Shown here: positions 27,602 to 34,778 of the stretch, piece by piece | Layout: each line of letters begins with the position of its first letter | How positions within the stretch are numbered: the first letter of the stretch is position 1 | NCBI GenBank assembly: GCA_035505915.1 | Contig: DATJQI010000054.1 | Span: 1 to 64,000 of the forward strand | Direction: 5' to 3' | DNA from: 40CM-2-70-7 sp035505915 | GTDB taxonomy: Bacteria; Gemmatimonadota; Gemmatimonadetes; Gemmatimonadales; GWC2-71-9 | Length of the DNA: 64,000 nucleotides | Position numbers and translations under genes: made by a program | The notes under the pieces: generated by a model | Told to the model about the DNA's origin: nothing | Databases searched by the model: none | Seen by the model: only the letters and a program-made list of their open reading frames with translations

Positions 27602-28676
27602 GGGCCGGCCCACGGTGCTGGTCGTGGACGACAGCGCCCTGATGCGGCGCGTGCTCATCGATGTGCTCGGCGGCGGGGACCGCGACGACGGCCCCTTCCG
27701 GGTGATCGCGACGGCCCGGGACGGCTTCGACGCGGTCCGGAAGGTCCATCAGTACCAGCCCGACGTGGTCACGATGGATCTCGAGATGCCGGAGCTCGAC
27801 GGGCTGGGCGCCATCGGCTACGTGATGTCCGAGTCGCCGCGCCCGATCGTGGTGGTCAGCGCGCACGCCGGCCCCGGCACCGCCGCGGCCATCCGGGCCC
27901 TCGAGCTGGGCGCCGTGGAGATCGTCGCCAAGCCCGACGAGCGGAACCGGGAGTCCCTGGCCGCGCTGGGCCCGGTGCTGGTGGAAGCGGTGCGCCGGGC
28001 GCTGGCCGCCGATCTGTCCCGGGTCTCGGTGCTCGCCCGGCCGCCGGCGCCGGTCCGCCACGCCCCGGAGCTCGGCCTGAAGGGGCGGGCCCGGCTGGTC
28101 GTGGCCATCGCGGCGTCCACCGGCGGTCCCCGTGCCCTGGCCGAGGTCATTCCGCGGCTCGCCACCGGGCGCAACGCGGCGGTGCTGGTGGTACAGCACA
28201 TGCCCGCGCGTTTCACGCGGAGCCTGGCGGAACGGCTCGACTCGATGAGCGCGGTCCGCGTGGTAGAGGCGGATCAGGGCGCGCCGATCGTCGCGGATAC
28301 GGCATACGTGGCGCCGGGGGATTATCATATGCGGGTGGAACCCGGGAGCGACGGCCCGACCATCACGCTCGATCAGTCGCCCCCGCTCTGGGGGGTGCGT
28401 CCCGCGGCCGATCCGCTCTTCCGGTCGGTGGCCGCGACCTTCGGCGCCCGCGCGGTGGGCGTGGTGCTCACGGGGATGGGACGCGACGGCGCGGAAGGAC
28501 TCCGCGCGCTGCACGACGCCGGCGGCGGCGGCTTCGCCCAGGACAAGGAGTCGTGCGTGATTCCGGGGATGCCGGGGGCGGCGGTGCAGGCGGGCGGAGT
28601 GGACGCGGTGGTCCCGCTCGCCCAGATCGCCGATCGCATTTCGGCGGAGCTCGCGCGGAGGGCGACGCGGCCGTGA
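27585..28676 (+). CDS. cheB: CheB receptor methylesterase / response regulator
   Basis: 363 residues. N-terminal receiver with phosphoacceptor D65 (VVTMDLEMPELDG) and C-terminal methylesterase/deamidase with the catalytic triad S178 (AASTGGPRAL), H205 (QHMPARF) and D301 (GMGRDGAEGL). It removes receptor methyl groups when phosphorylated by CheA. The start overlaps the 3' end of cheD by 17 bases; the ATG gives the expected N-terminus just before the receiver. Confidence 0.94.
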   Translation: MPASSEGRPTVLVVDDSALMRRVLIDVLGGGDRDDGPFRVIATARDGFDAVRKVHQYQPDVVTMDLEMPELDGLGAIGYVMSESPRPIVVVSAHAGPGTAAAIRALELGAVEIVAKPDERNRESLAALGPVLVEAVRRALAADLSRVSVLARPPAPVRHAPELGLKGRARLVVAIAASTGGPRALAEVIPRLATGRNAAVLVVQHMPARFTRSLAERLDSMSAVRVVEADQGAPIVADTAYVAPGDYHMRVEPGSDGPTITLDQSPPLWGVRPAADPLFRSVAATFGARAVGVVLTGMGRDGAEGLRALHDAGGGGFAQDKESCVIPGMPGAAVQAGGVDAVVPLAQIADRISAELARRATRP

Positions 28677-29089
28677 GCGGGCGGGACGAAGGCTACATCA
28701 GAGTCCGCGTCGGCGGGCGCGCCTATGGATTGCCGCTCGGTCCCGTGCTCGAGGTGGCGGACCTGGGCGAAGTACTCGACGTGCCGCGGTCCCTGCCGTC
28801 GGTGCGGGGGCTCACGCCGGCGCGCGGGCGTCTGGTGCCGTTGATCCACCTCGGGGCGCTGCTGGCCAATCAGGCGCCGCCGGCGGAACGGGGCGCGGCC
28901 CTGGTGCTGGTCGAGCTGAGGGGGCGGCTGGTGGCGCTCGAGGTGGACGACGCCGACGAGGTGGTGCGGGAGGCTCCTCTCGCGGTGCCGCCCGGGGAAG
29001 CGCTGCCGTGGGCGCAGGCGATGGGACAGCGGGACGGCGGGCTGATCCCCATACTCGATCTCGAAGCCTTGGGAGAGCGGATTCAATGA
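28673..29089 (+). CDS. cheW: CheW-like protein (second copy)
   Basis: 138 residues from GTG 28673. CheW fold: YIRVRVGGRAYGLPLGPVLEVADLGEVL, the LPSVRGLTPARGRLVPLIHLGALL loop and LVALEVDDADEVV. It is the most divergent of the three CheWs; the G-x-x-N-x-R-G loop reads RGLTPARG. It may form a separate array interface or bind a different receptor. Overlaps cheB by GTGA and the next cheW by 4 bases. Confidence 0.82.
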   Translation: MSGRDEGYIRVRVGGRAYGLPLGPVLEVADLGEVLDVPRSLPSVRGLTPARGRLVPLIHLGALLANQAPPAERGAALVLVELRGRLVALEVDDADEVVREAPLAVPPGEALPWAQAMGQRDGGLIPILDLEALGERIQ

Positions 29090-29562
29090 CCACCGGCGAC
29101 GATGTCCAGCTGGTGACCTTCCGGGTGGGTGGTCAGGATTTCGCGTTCCACATCTTCCAGGTGGAGCGGATCCTGCGCTACGAGCGTCCCGCGCCGCTCC
29201 CCAAAGCGCCGGAATTCCTGGAGGGTGTGCTGCGGTACGAGGGCGCGGCGGTGCCGGTGATCGATCTCCGGAAGCGCCTGGGTGTGCCCGCGCCGGTCCG
29301 GGACGACACCCGGACCGTGATTCTGGAATACGACGGCGGCAAGATCGGGATCGTGGTGGACGTCGTGACCGAGGTGCTGCAGGTCGGCGCCGAGGACGTC
29401 ACGTCGCCGCCCAAGATCGTGAAGGGCCTGGCGGCCGCGTACATCACCGGGCTCGTCGTCACGGGGGGGAAGACCATCATCGTGCTCAACACGGCGCAGC
29501 TGCTCGCGTCGAAGGAGAAGGTGGCTCTGGAAGCCGCGCTGCACGCGAAGGCGGGGGTCTGA
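29086..29562 (+). CDS. cheW: CheW scaffold protein (third copy)
   Basis: 158 residues. Best CheW match of the three: LVTFRVGGQDFAFHIFQVERILRYERPAPLPKAPEFLEGVLRYEGAAVPVIDLRKRLG and ILEYDGGKIGIVVDVVTEVLQV, ending GLVVTGGKTIIVLNTAQLL. It should link CheA to receptor tips. One base overlaps the following TPR gene. ATG 29086 chosen over an in-frame upstream ATG at 29008 since CheW homology begins only after 29086. Confidence 0.9.
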   Translation: MTTGDDVQLVTFRVGGQDFAFHIFQVERILRYERPAPLPKAPEFLEGVLRYEGAAVPVIDLRKRLGVPAPVRDDTRTVILEYDGGKIGIVVDVVTEVLQVGAEDVTSPPKIVKGLAAAYITGLVVTGGKTIIVLNTAQLLASKEKVALEAALHAKAGV

Positions 29563-30425
29563 TGCCGGATCCGGTCGTCGCCTCCTTCCGCTCCCAGTAC
29601 GACGCGATCGCCAAAAAGCTCGATACGGCGACCGCATTCGCGGAAAAGGAGGCGGTCAAGCGGGAGATCATCGCCTTCTTCAAGCAGGTGGACGGCCTGC
29701 TCGGTGAGCTGGGGCAGCTCAAGGAGGAGATCCGCCAGCTGGTGGAGAAGTACAAGCAGGTCGCGGCCTCCACGGCCGAAGCGTCGGCGCCGGAGTTCAC
29801 GGGCCAGCGGCCGGCGGTTCACGCCGATCACATCGGCGCGTCGACCTTCATCGAGAAGGGCTGGAGCCTCATCTCCCTCGGCGACCACGCGGGGGCCATC
29901 CAGGCGCTCCAGAAGGCGCTCAGCCTGTCTCCGGGAGAGACCCAGGCCGAGTCGATGCTGGGGTGGGCGCAGATGCTGCACGAGGACTACGACGACGCCC
30001 TCGCCACCTTCCAGAAGGTGCTGATGAAGGAGCCCGCGAACTCTCTCGCGCGGATCAACGTCGGCTACATCTGCCTCAAGAAGAAGATCTTCGGCGAGGC
30101 CATCGAGCACCTGTCGAAGGCCATCCGGCTCGACAACGACAAGAAGGCCACCCTCTACGCCCACTTCTATCTCGGCCTCGTCTACCTGCAGCGGGAGATG
30201 CAGGAGGATGCGGTCACGTTCTTCCAGAAGACCTTGAAGCTCGGACCCAACCTCATCGAGGCCTACTACGAGCTGGGGCGGGCCTACTGGTTCGGCGGGG
30301 ACCAGGCCCAGGCGAAGCAGGCGTGGCAGGACGGGTTCAAGGCCAACAAGTTCAATCCCTGGGGCAAGCGCTGCCAGGAAATGCTCGAGGCCGTCGGCCG
30401 GGGCGAGGAGCCGCCGCGCCCCTAG
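29562..30425 (+). CDS. TPR protein with N-terminal coiled coil
   Basis: 287 residues, cytoplasmic. Residues about 5-66 are helical/coiled coil (YDAIAKKLDTATAF.., LLGELGQLKEEIRQLVEKYKQV), a short linker, then about five TPRs from 90 to 270 (STFIEKGWSLISLGDHAGAIQALQKALSLSP, LYAHFYLGLVYLQREMQEDAVTFFQKTLKLGP). It begins on the last base of cheW and is the last clearly signalling-related gene of the operon. Probably another adaptor. Confidence 0.8.
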   Translation: MPDPVVASFRSQYDAIAKKLDTATAFAEKEAVKREIIAFFKQVDGLLGELGQLKEEIRQLVEKYKQVAASTAEASAPEFTGQRPAVHADHIGASTFIEKGWSLISLGDHAGAIQALQKALSLSPGETQAESMLGWAQMLHEDYDDALATFQKVLMKEPANSLARINVGYICLKKKIFGEAIEHLSKAIRLDNDKKATLYAHFYLGLVYLQREMQEDAVTFFQKTLKLGPNLIEAYYELGRAYWFGGDQAQAKQAWQDGFKANKFNPWGKRCQEMLEAVGRGEEPPRP

Positions 30426-30442
30426 CTCTTCTCGCGCTGCTG

Positions 30443-31279
30443 GTGCAGGGGCCGCAGGTGACGGTGGTCGGCCGGGTCACCGTCGTGTGGTGGCCCCCGC
30501 AGGCCGTGCTCGCCGCCGGGATCGCCGAAGCCGCCGACCGCCAGCGCCCGTTTCCGGGCATCCCGCCGGATTCGGGCCCTCCCCTCCGGATCTTTCTCGC
30601 CCCCACCCGCGTCCTCTACGACTCGCTCACGCGGGGCCGCCTGCCGTCCTGGAGCGAAGGCGCGGCGTTCCCCGGATTCGGCGGCGTCGTGCTGCTGACG
30701 ACGGGCTCGCCTTCCGACATTCTGGTCGCCCTCCGGCACGAGCTCGCCCACATCGCGCTCCGGCGCCGGGTGCGCCACTCGCTGCCGCTCTGGTTCGAGG
30801 AAGGGTACGCGTCCGTCGCGGCGGGGGAGTGGGGCCGCACGCAGGCGTTTCAGCTCGACTGGCACCTGCTGGGGGGCGCGGCCCTCGATCTGGACAGCGT
30901 CGACCAGGCGCTGCGCGGGCAGGCCGGCGAGGCGGCGGGCGCGTACGCGCTCGCCACCACCGCGGTCCTCCTGCTCGAGCGCTGGGGCGGACCGCGGGGG
31001 CTCGAGCCGCTCATCGACTCGCTCCGGACCGCGCCGACCTTCGACGCCGCGCTGCGGGTCACCGATCACCTCACGCTCGACCGGTTCGACGAGCTGTGGG
31101 CGCAGGATGTGCGGCATCGTTACGGATGGCTGGCGGCGCTCGGCGCGGCGACGCTCTTCTGGGGCGTGACGGGCTCGTTACTCGCCGTCCTGATGTGGCG
31201 TCGGCGGCGGCGTGACGCGCCGCGGCGCGCCGCACTTGATGAAGGATGGGAAGTGCCGCCGGATGAGCCAAATGCTTGA
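30443..31279 (+). CDS. Membrane-anchored peptidase MA-like (gluzincin) metallopeptidase
   Basis: About 278 residues. Zinc motif HELAH at 99-103 (ALRHELAHIAL) with the downstream glutamate in LPLWFEEGYA (119-120), the layout of peptidase-MA-like gluzincins. A C-terminal transmembrane helix (WLAALGAATLFWGVTGSLLAVLMW) is followed by an Arg-rich stop-transfer, so the catalytic domain would be exported and anchored. The start is unclear: the hydrophobic run LALLALLVQG just upstream looks like a signal peptide, but no ATG/GTG/TTG precedes it in frame, leaving GTG 30443 or a rarer CTG at 30437/30440. Substrate unknown. It follows the chemosensory operon closely. Confidence 0.72.
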   Translation: MQGPQVTVVGRVTVVWWPPQAVLAAGIAEAADRQRPFPGIPPDSGPPLRIFLAPTRVLYDSLTRGRLPSWSEGAAFPGFGGVVLLTTGSPSDILVALRHELAHIALRRRVRHSLPLWFEEGYASVAAGEWGRTQAFQLDWHLLGGAALDLDSVDQALRGQAGEAAGAYALATTAVLLLERWGGPRGLEPLIDSLRTAPTFDAALRVTDHLTLDRFDELWAQDVRHRYGWLAALGAATLFWGVTGSLLAVLMWRRRRRDAPRRAALDEGWEVPPDEPNA

Positions 31280-31304
31280 CGGGAAAGCGATTGCGGACTA
31301 CAAT
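31276..31304 (+). promoter_or_regulatory. Strong candidate promoter for the 60-aa protein and tRNA-Val
   Basis: TTGACG (31276-31281), 17-base spacer, TACAAT (31299-31304), the closest to consensus in the window with asnS. The ATG of the small membrane protein is 9 bases after the -10, so the transcript should be leaderless or carry only 2-3 bases. It overlaps the 3' end of the metallopeptidase gene. Confidence 0.65.
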
Positions 31305-31313
31305 CCGTCCCTT

Positions 31314-31496
31314 ATGCCCGACACCCCGTCGCGCGAACGCCTCCACTTCGGTCCCCGGAACTACGCCGCGCTCGGGGCGGCACTCGTCTGCCTGGTGGCG
31401 GGGTATGTCTCCCTGAACGCCGGGTCCACGACGCTGGCCCCGGTGCTCCTGGTGCTGGGTTACCTGGTATTCATTCCGGTAGGCCTCGCCCTCTAA
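31314..31496 (+). CDS. Small two-helix membrane protein (60 aa)
   Basis: 60 residues: an N-terminal basic/polar stretch (PDTPSRERLHFGPRNY) followed by two transmembrane helices (AALGAALVCLVAGYVSL and LAPVLLVLGYLVFIPVGLAL) separated by NAGSTT. The length, FGPRNY lead-in and two hydrophobic helices resemble the small DUF3098-type proteins found in Bacteroidetes/Gemmatimonadota, but I would not name it. The ATG at 31314 is supported by the promoter 9 bases upstream; longer in-frame starts would run through that promoter. tRNA-Val begins 8 bases after the stop, so the two are co-transcribed. Confidence 0.7.
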   Translation: MPDTPSRERLHFGPRNYAALGAALVCLVAGYVSLNAGSTTLAPVLLVLGYLVFIPVGLAL

Positions 31497-31504
31497 AGTG
31501 AGAC

Positions 31505-31579
31505 GGGCGAATAGCTCAGCTGGTTCAGAGCGCCTGCCTTACACGCAGGAAGTCGGGGGTTCGAATCCCTCTTCGCCCA
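31505..31579 (+). tRNA. tRNA-Val (anticodon TAC)
   Basis: 75 bases. Acceptor stem GGGCGAA (31505-31511) pairs with TTCGCCC (31572-31578), discriminator A at 31579. D-arm AGCTCAGCTGGTT, anticodon stem CCTGC/GCAGG around loop CTTACAC giving anticodon TAC, T-arm GGGGGTTCGAATCCC. The 3' CCA is not encoded (the next bases are TCG). It must be transcribed from the promoter ahead of the small membrane protein, since only 8 bases separate them. Confidence 0.97.
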
Positions 31580-31621
31580 TCGGTGTAGGTGTGTGGTACG
31601 GACTCTGATCGGAGGACACGC

Positions 31622-33403
31622 GTGAGAGTGCTTCGTCTGGTGGCCGTCCTGTCCGTCGCTGCCGCGGGTGCCGCGCCGGCGCAGCTGGCCATCTCCCAGC
31701 CCACCGAGAAACTGCTGCTGCTGCCCCTGCCCGGTGTCGCCGCCGGGGACTCGGCCGCGAGCATCGCGGTGATGGATCTGGCCCGGGATCGCGTCCAGCA
31801 AATGGCGCGATACAAGGTGCAGCTCATCCCCAAGGGCAAGATCTGCGAAGCGCTTCAGTCCTTCGGGTTCCCCTGCGACTACATCCCCGATCAGACGCAG
31901 GCGGGGCAGTTCGCCCGGGCGCTGAGCATCAATTCCTACGACATCGGGTCATTCTCGCACACCGGGAATTCCTACACGGCGCGGGTCCGCCTCATCTCCG
32001 GCGGCTCCGGCTTCTCTTCGATCTTTTCGGCCACCGGCGACGGACAACCCGCCATCGCGGAATCCCTGGCCCAGCACGTCGTCACCGTGATCAAGGCGGC
32101 CGAGGCGGCCCGCGAGTGCAACGACCGCCGGGGGAAGGGGAACACCAGCGGGGCCCTCGAGTCGGCGAAGAAGGCGCTCGCCATCGACCCGAACCTCGCG
32201 GCGGCGCACCTGTGCCTGATGGACGTGTACGAGGTCCTCAAGCTCGGGCCGGACAGCGTCATCGCGACGGGATACCGGGCGCTGAAGGGCGATTCGATGA
32301 ACTCCACCGCGTGGAGCCGCATCGCGAGCGCGCTGCAACAGAAGGGCGACACGCTCCGCTGGCTCGATGCGCTGCAGCGCTGGGCGGGGGTGGAGCCGGA
32401 CAACGTCCAGCTCCAGCTCAGCGTGGCGGACCAGCTGATCCGGAGCCACCAATATCCCAAGGCCACCGCGCTCCTCCGGACGACGATCGTGCACTTCCCG
32501 TCCAACTCGCAGGCCAAGGGGATGCTGCGGCAGTCGTGCATCGAGGGCAGCCAGTGGCGCTGCGTGCTCGATCTCCTGGCCCAGGAAGAGAAGGACTCGG
32601 CGGCCAAGTTCAACGATTCGACCGAGCTGAAGCTGGCCATCGGGGCCGCGCAGGCGCTCCCCGACACCCAGGCCCTCATGCACTGGACCCAGGTGGCGGT
32701 CACCCGGTTCCCCAAGAGCCTGGGCTTCTGGAACACCCGGGGCCAGGCGTTCGAAGCGGCGAATCAGATCGATTCGGCCGTAGCGGCGTACAAGGTGGCG
32801 GCGGGGCTCGCGCCCACGGATCCGCGCCCCAGCCTCCTGGTCGCGGCCACGATCCTGAACCACACGAACTACGACACGCTGCACGCGCCGCCGACGTCGG
32901 ATACGACGGCGCTCAAGGCCTATCGCAACGCGTTCGCCGACAAGATCGACGCCGCCAAGCCGTACATACAGCCGGCGCTGGCCGGCACGGACAGTACCCT
33001 CAAGATCAACGGCGCCGCGCTGATGCTGACGGCGGGTTCGGGCATCGCCCGGGCCGGCGCGTACGCGCGGGCCTACCCGTGGCTCGACCAGCTGCTCACC
33101 CTCGTCCAGCCCGCGAGCGCCGCGGACACCGTGGGGCCCAAGCACCAGATCATGGTGCAGGCCAGTTTCTGGTACGGCCTGAGCTCGACGTTGACGATGG
33201 GCGACGTTTACGGCCCGATGACCAAGGACAAGAACTGCGACGAGGCCAAGGCGGTCAACGAGCGGTTGAGTCGGACCCGGGATGCGCTGTTCGCCGGCGC
33301 CCGGATCGCCCCGTCGGTCGTGACCCAGATGCTCGGGTTCGTCGGGCAATACGCGAAGGCGATGCCGCAGGTGAAGGCCGCCTTCAAGTGCACCAATTTC
33401 TGA
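31622..33403 (+). CDS. Secreted TPR-like protein, unknown function
   Basis: 593 residues from GTG 31622, with ribosome binding site GGAGG 7 bases upstream. A signal peptide is visible: RVLRLVAVLSVAAAGAAPAQL with likely cleavage after APA-Q. The mature part has an N-terminal domain (ISQPTEKLLLLPLPGVAAGDSAASIAVMDLARDRV.., YKVQLIPKGKICEAL..) reminiscent of domains that read periplasmic name/flag values, followed by TPR-like helical repeats from about 160 (SAKKALAIDPNLAAAHLCLMDVYEVLKLGPDSV). Several Cys residues occur (near 80, 87, 180, 510). Expected location: periplasm. No recognised family. Confidence 0.65.
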   Translation: MRVLRLVAVLSVAAAGAAPAQLAISQPTEKLLLLPLPGVAAGDSAASIAVMDLARDRVQQMARYKVQLIPKGKICEALQSFGFPCDYIPDQTQAGQFARALSINSYDIGSFSHTGNSYTARVRLISGGSGFSSIFSATGDGQPAIAESLAQHVVTVIKAAEAARECNDRRGKGNTSGALESAKKALAIDPNLAAAHLCLMDVYEVLKLGPDSVIATGYRALKGDSMNSTAWSRIASALQQKGDTLRWLDALQRWAGVEPDNVQLQLSVADQLIRSHQYPKATALLRTTIVHFPSNSQAKGMLRQSCIEGSQWRCVLDLLAQEEKDSAAKFNDSTELKLAIGAAQALPDTQALMHWTQVAVTRFPKSLGFWNTRGQAFEAANQIDSAVAAYKVAAGLAPTDPRPSLLVAATILNHTNYDTLHAPPTSDTTALKAYRNAFADKIDAAKPYIQPALAGTDSTLKINGAALMLTAGSGIARAGAYARAYPWLDQLLTLVQPASAADTVGPKHQIMVQASFWYGLSSTLTMGDVYGPMTKDKNCDEAKAVNERLSRTRDALFAGARIAPSVVTQMLGFVGQYAKAMPQVKAAFKCTNF

Positions 33404-33407
33404 GCCA

Positions 33408-33436
33408 TTGAATTGACCCCGGGGGGCGTCTACATT
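33408..33436 (+). promoter_or_regulatory. Candidate promoter of tRNA-Asp and perhaps the dcw cluster
   Basis: TTGAAT (33408-33413), 17-base spacer, TACATT (33431-33436). Transcription would begin near 33443, about 10 bases before the mature tRNA-Asp 5' end. No other promoter was seen before rsmH, so this one could also serve the division cluster by read-through. Confidence 0.5.
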
Positions 33437-33452
33437 TCGCCGCTCGCGATCC

Positions 33453-33526
33453 GGGGCTGTAGCTCAGCTGGTTAGAGTGCCGGTCTGTCACACCGGAGGT
33501 CGCGGGTTCGAGCCCCGTCAGCCCCG
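33453..33526 (+). tRNA. tRNA-Asp (anticodon GTC)
   Basis: 74 bases. Acceptor stem GGGGCTG (33453-33459) with CAGCCCC (33519-33525), discriminator G at 33526. Anticodon stem CCGGT/ACCGG closes loop CTGTCAC, giving anticodon GTC. T-arm GCGGGTTCGAGCCCCGT. CCA not encoded. It sits where mraZ is usually found, immediately before rsmH. Confidence 0.97.
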
Positions 33527-33535
33527 CCTTTTCCC

Positions 33536-33563
33536 GGCTCCGCCTGCCTTGGCAGACGGAGCC
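33536..33563 (+). repeat. Near-perfect hairpin between tRNA-Asp and rsmH
   Basis: GGCTCCG (33536-33542), a C, CTGCC, TT, GGCAG, an A, and CGGAGCC (33557-33563) fold into a 12-bp stem with one C/A mismatch and a tiny loop. The following TCTTT (33568-33572) is a weak T-stretch. It could be the tRNA terminator, an attenuator for the division genes or an RNA-processing site. Confidence 0.5.
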
Positions 33564-33583
33564 GTGGTCTTTCGGGGAGGGAC

Positions 33584-34489
33584 GTGACCTCGAGCTTCCA
33601 CGAGCCGGTCCTCGCCGGACTCGTCCGCACCTGGGCCGCGGGGGCCACCCGCGCCGTGGACGCCACCGCCGGCGGGGGCGGCCATACCGCCATTCTCCGC
33701 GACGCCGGCGCCCGGGTCTTGGCCATCGACCGCGACCCGGACGCCCTCGCGGCCGCGCGGGCCCGCCTCGGCGACACGGGGATCGAGTGGCTCGCCGCGG
33801 CGTTCGGCGCTCCCGCGGCGCTGGCCCGCGTCCGCGCGTTCAACCCCGACCGCATCCTGCTCGATCTCGGCGTTTCCTCGCACCAGCTGGACGCGGAGGG
33901 CCGCGGCTTCACGTTCCGCCCCGGCGCCCCCCTCGACATGCGGATGACGCCCGGCGCGGGCGTCACGGCGGCCGACATCCTCAATACGTGGGGGGAGGAG
34001 CGTCTCGGCGCGGCGTTCGCGGAGGATGCGGACGAGCCCAAAGCCCGCCGGCTCGCGCGGATCGTGATCCGCCGCCGGCAGCGGGGACCGTTTCTCACCA
34101 GCGACGACTTCGTGAACGCCATCCGCGAAGCCCTGGGGCCCCGGTCGGGCCCCGCCGACTTCGCCCGCCTGTTCCAGGCCCTCCGGATGGCGGTAAACGA
34201 GGAGCGGGATCAGCTGACCCGCGCCCTCCCCGCCTTCCGCGACGCCCTGGTGCCCGGGGGACGCCTGGCGGTGATTGCGTATCATTCAGGGGAGGATCGC
34301 ATCGTGAAGCACGCGTTCCGCGAGTGGGCGAAGGACTGCGTGTGCCCGCCGGGGCAGCCCATCTGTACCTGCCGCGGCCACGCCCTGGGCCGCGTGCTGA
34401 CGCGGAAGGCCGTGACGCCGGACGCGGACGAGCAGGTCCGCAACCCGCGCTCCCGGTCGGCGCATTTTCGTGAATTCGAGGTGAGCTAG
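33584..34489 (+). CDS. rsmH: 16S rRNA (cytosine-1402-N4)-methyltransferase RsmH
   Basis: 301 residues from GTG 33584 with ribosome binding site GGGGAGGG. It methylates C1402 N4 in the 16S decoding centre. Signatures: FHEPVLAGL, VDATAGGGGHTAIL (SAM motif), LAIDRDPDAL, ILLDLGVSSHQLD, RGFTFRPGAPLDMRM, ALRMAVNEERDQL, LAVIAYHSGEDRIVKHAFREW and a C-terminal NPRSRSAHFREFE. It opens the division/cell wall cluster, as in most bacteria, but with mraZ missing in front. One codon-free overlap with the next gene start. Confidence 0.95.
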   Translation: MTSSFHEPVLAGLVRTWAAGATRAVDATAGGGGHTAILRDAGARVLAIDRDPDALAAARARLGDTGIEWLAAAFGAPAALARVRAFNPDRILLDLGVSSHQLDAEGRGFTFRPGAPLDMRMTPGAGVTAADILNTWGEERLGAAFAEDADEPKARRLARIVIRRRQRGPFLTSDDFVNAIREALGPRSGPADFARLFQALRMAVNEERDQLTRALPAFRDALVPGGRLAVIAYHSGEDRIVKHAFREWAKDCVCPPGQPICTCRGHALGRVLTRKAVTPDADEQVRNPRSRSAHFREFEVS

Positions 34490-34777
34490 GTGGCGCTCAA
34501 AGGCCGGCACTGGGTGATGATCTGGCTGACGGCGTTCCTCATCGCGGCCGGCTCGGTGGTGGCGCGCCAGACGGCCGCGCTGCGCATCGCCCGGGCCCTG
34601 AGCGACACGCGGGTCCGCCGAACGGCGCTCGAGGGGCGGCGCGCGGAGCTCGAGCGCCGGCTCCGTCTCGCGGCCTCCCGCGCCGTGCTGGTCCCCCGCG
34701 CGCAGGCCCTGGGGCTCCGCCTTCCCGCCGATTCGGAAATCGTGATCCTGCCCGTGACCGACAGCACCGCGCCCTGA
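34490..34777 (+). CDS. ftsL: FtsL-like division protein
   Basis: 95 residues: short cytoplasmic Lys/Arg head (ALKGRHW), one transmembrane helix (about 8-25, VMIWLTAFLIAAGSVVA), then a periplasmic coiled coil (RTALEGRRAELERRLRLAASRA) ending with RAQALGLRLPADSEIVILPV. FtsL proteins share this topology but little sequence; position between rsmH and ftsI makes the call. In other bacteria FtsL joins FtsB and FtsQ to activate FtsWI. No ftsB is visible nearby. Confidence 0.8.
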   Translation: MALKGRHWVMIWLTAFLIAAGSVVARQTAALRIARALSDTRVRRTALEGRRAELERRLRLAASRAVLVPRAQALGLRLPADSEIVILPVTDSTAP

Positions 34778-34778
34778 C

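Noticed and set aside
33536..33572. Hairpin after tRNA-Asp as a proven Rho-independent terminator
   Set aside because: The stem is good but the following T-stretch is only TCTTT after five other bases. Recorded as a repeat/hairpin instead.
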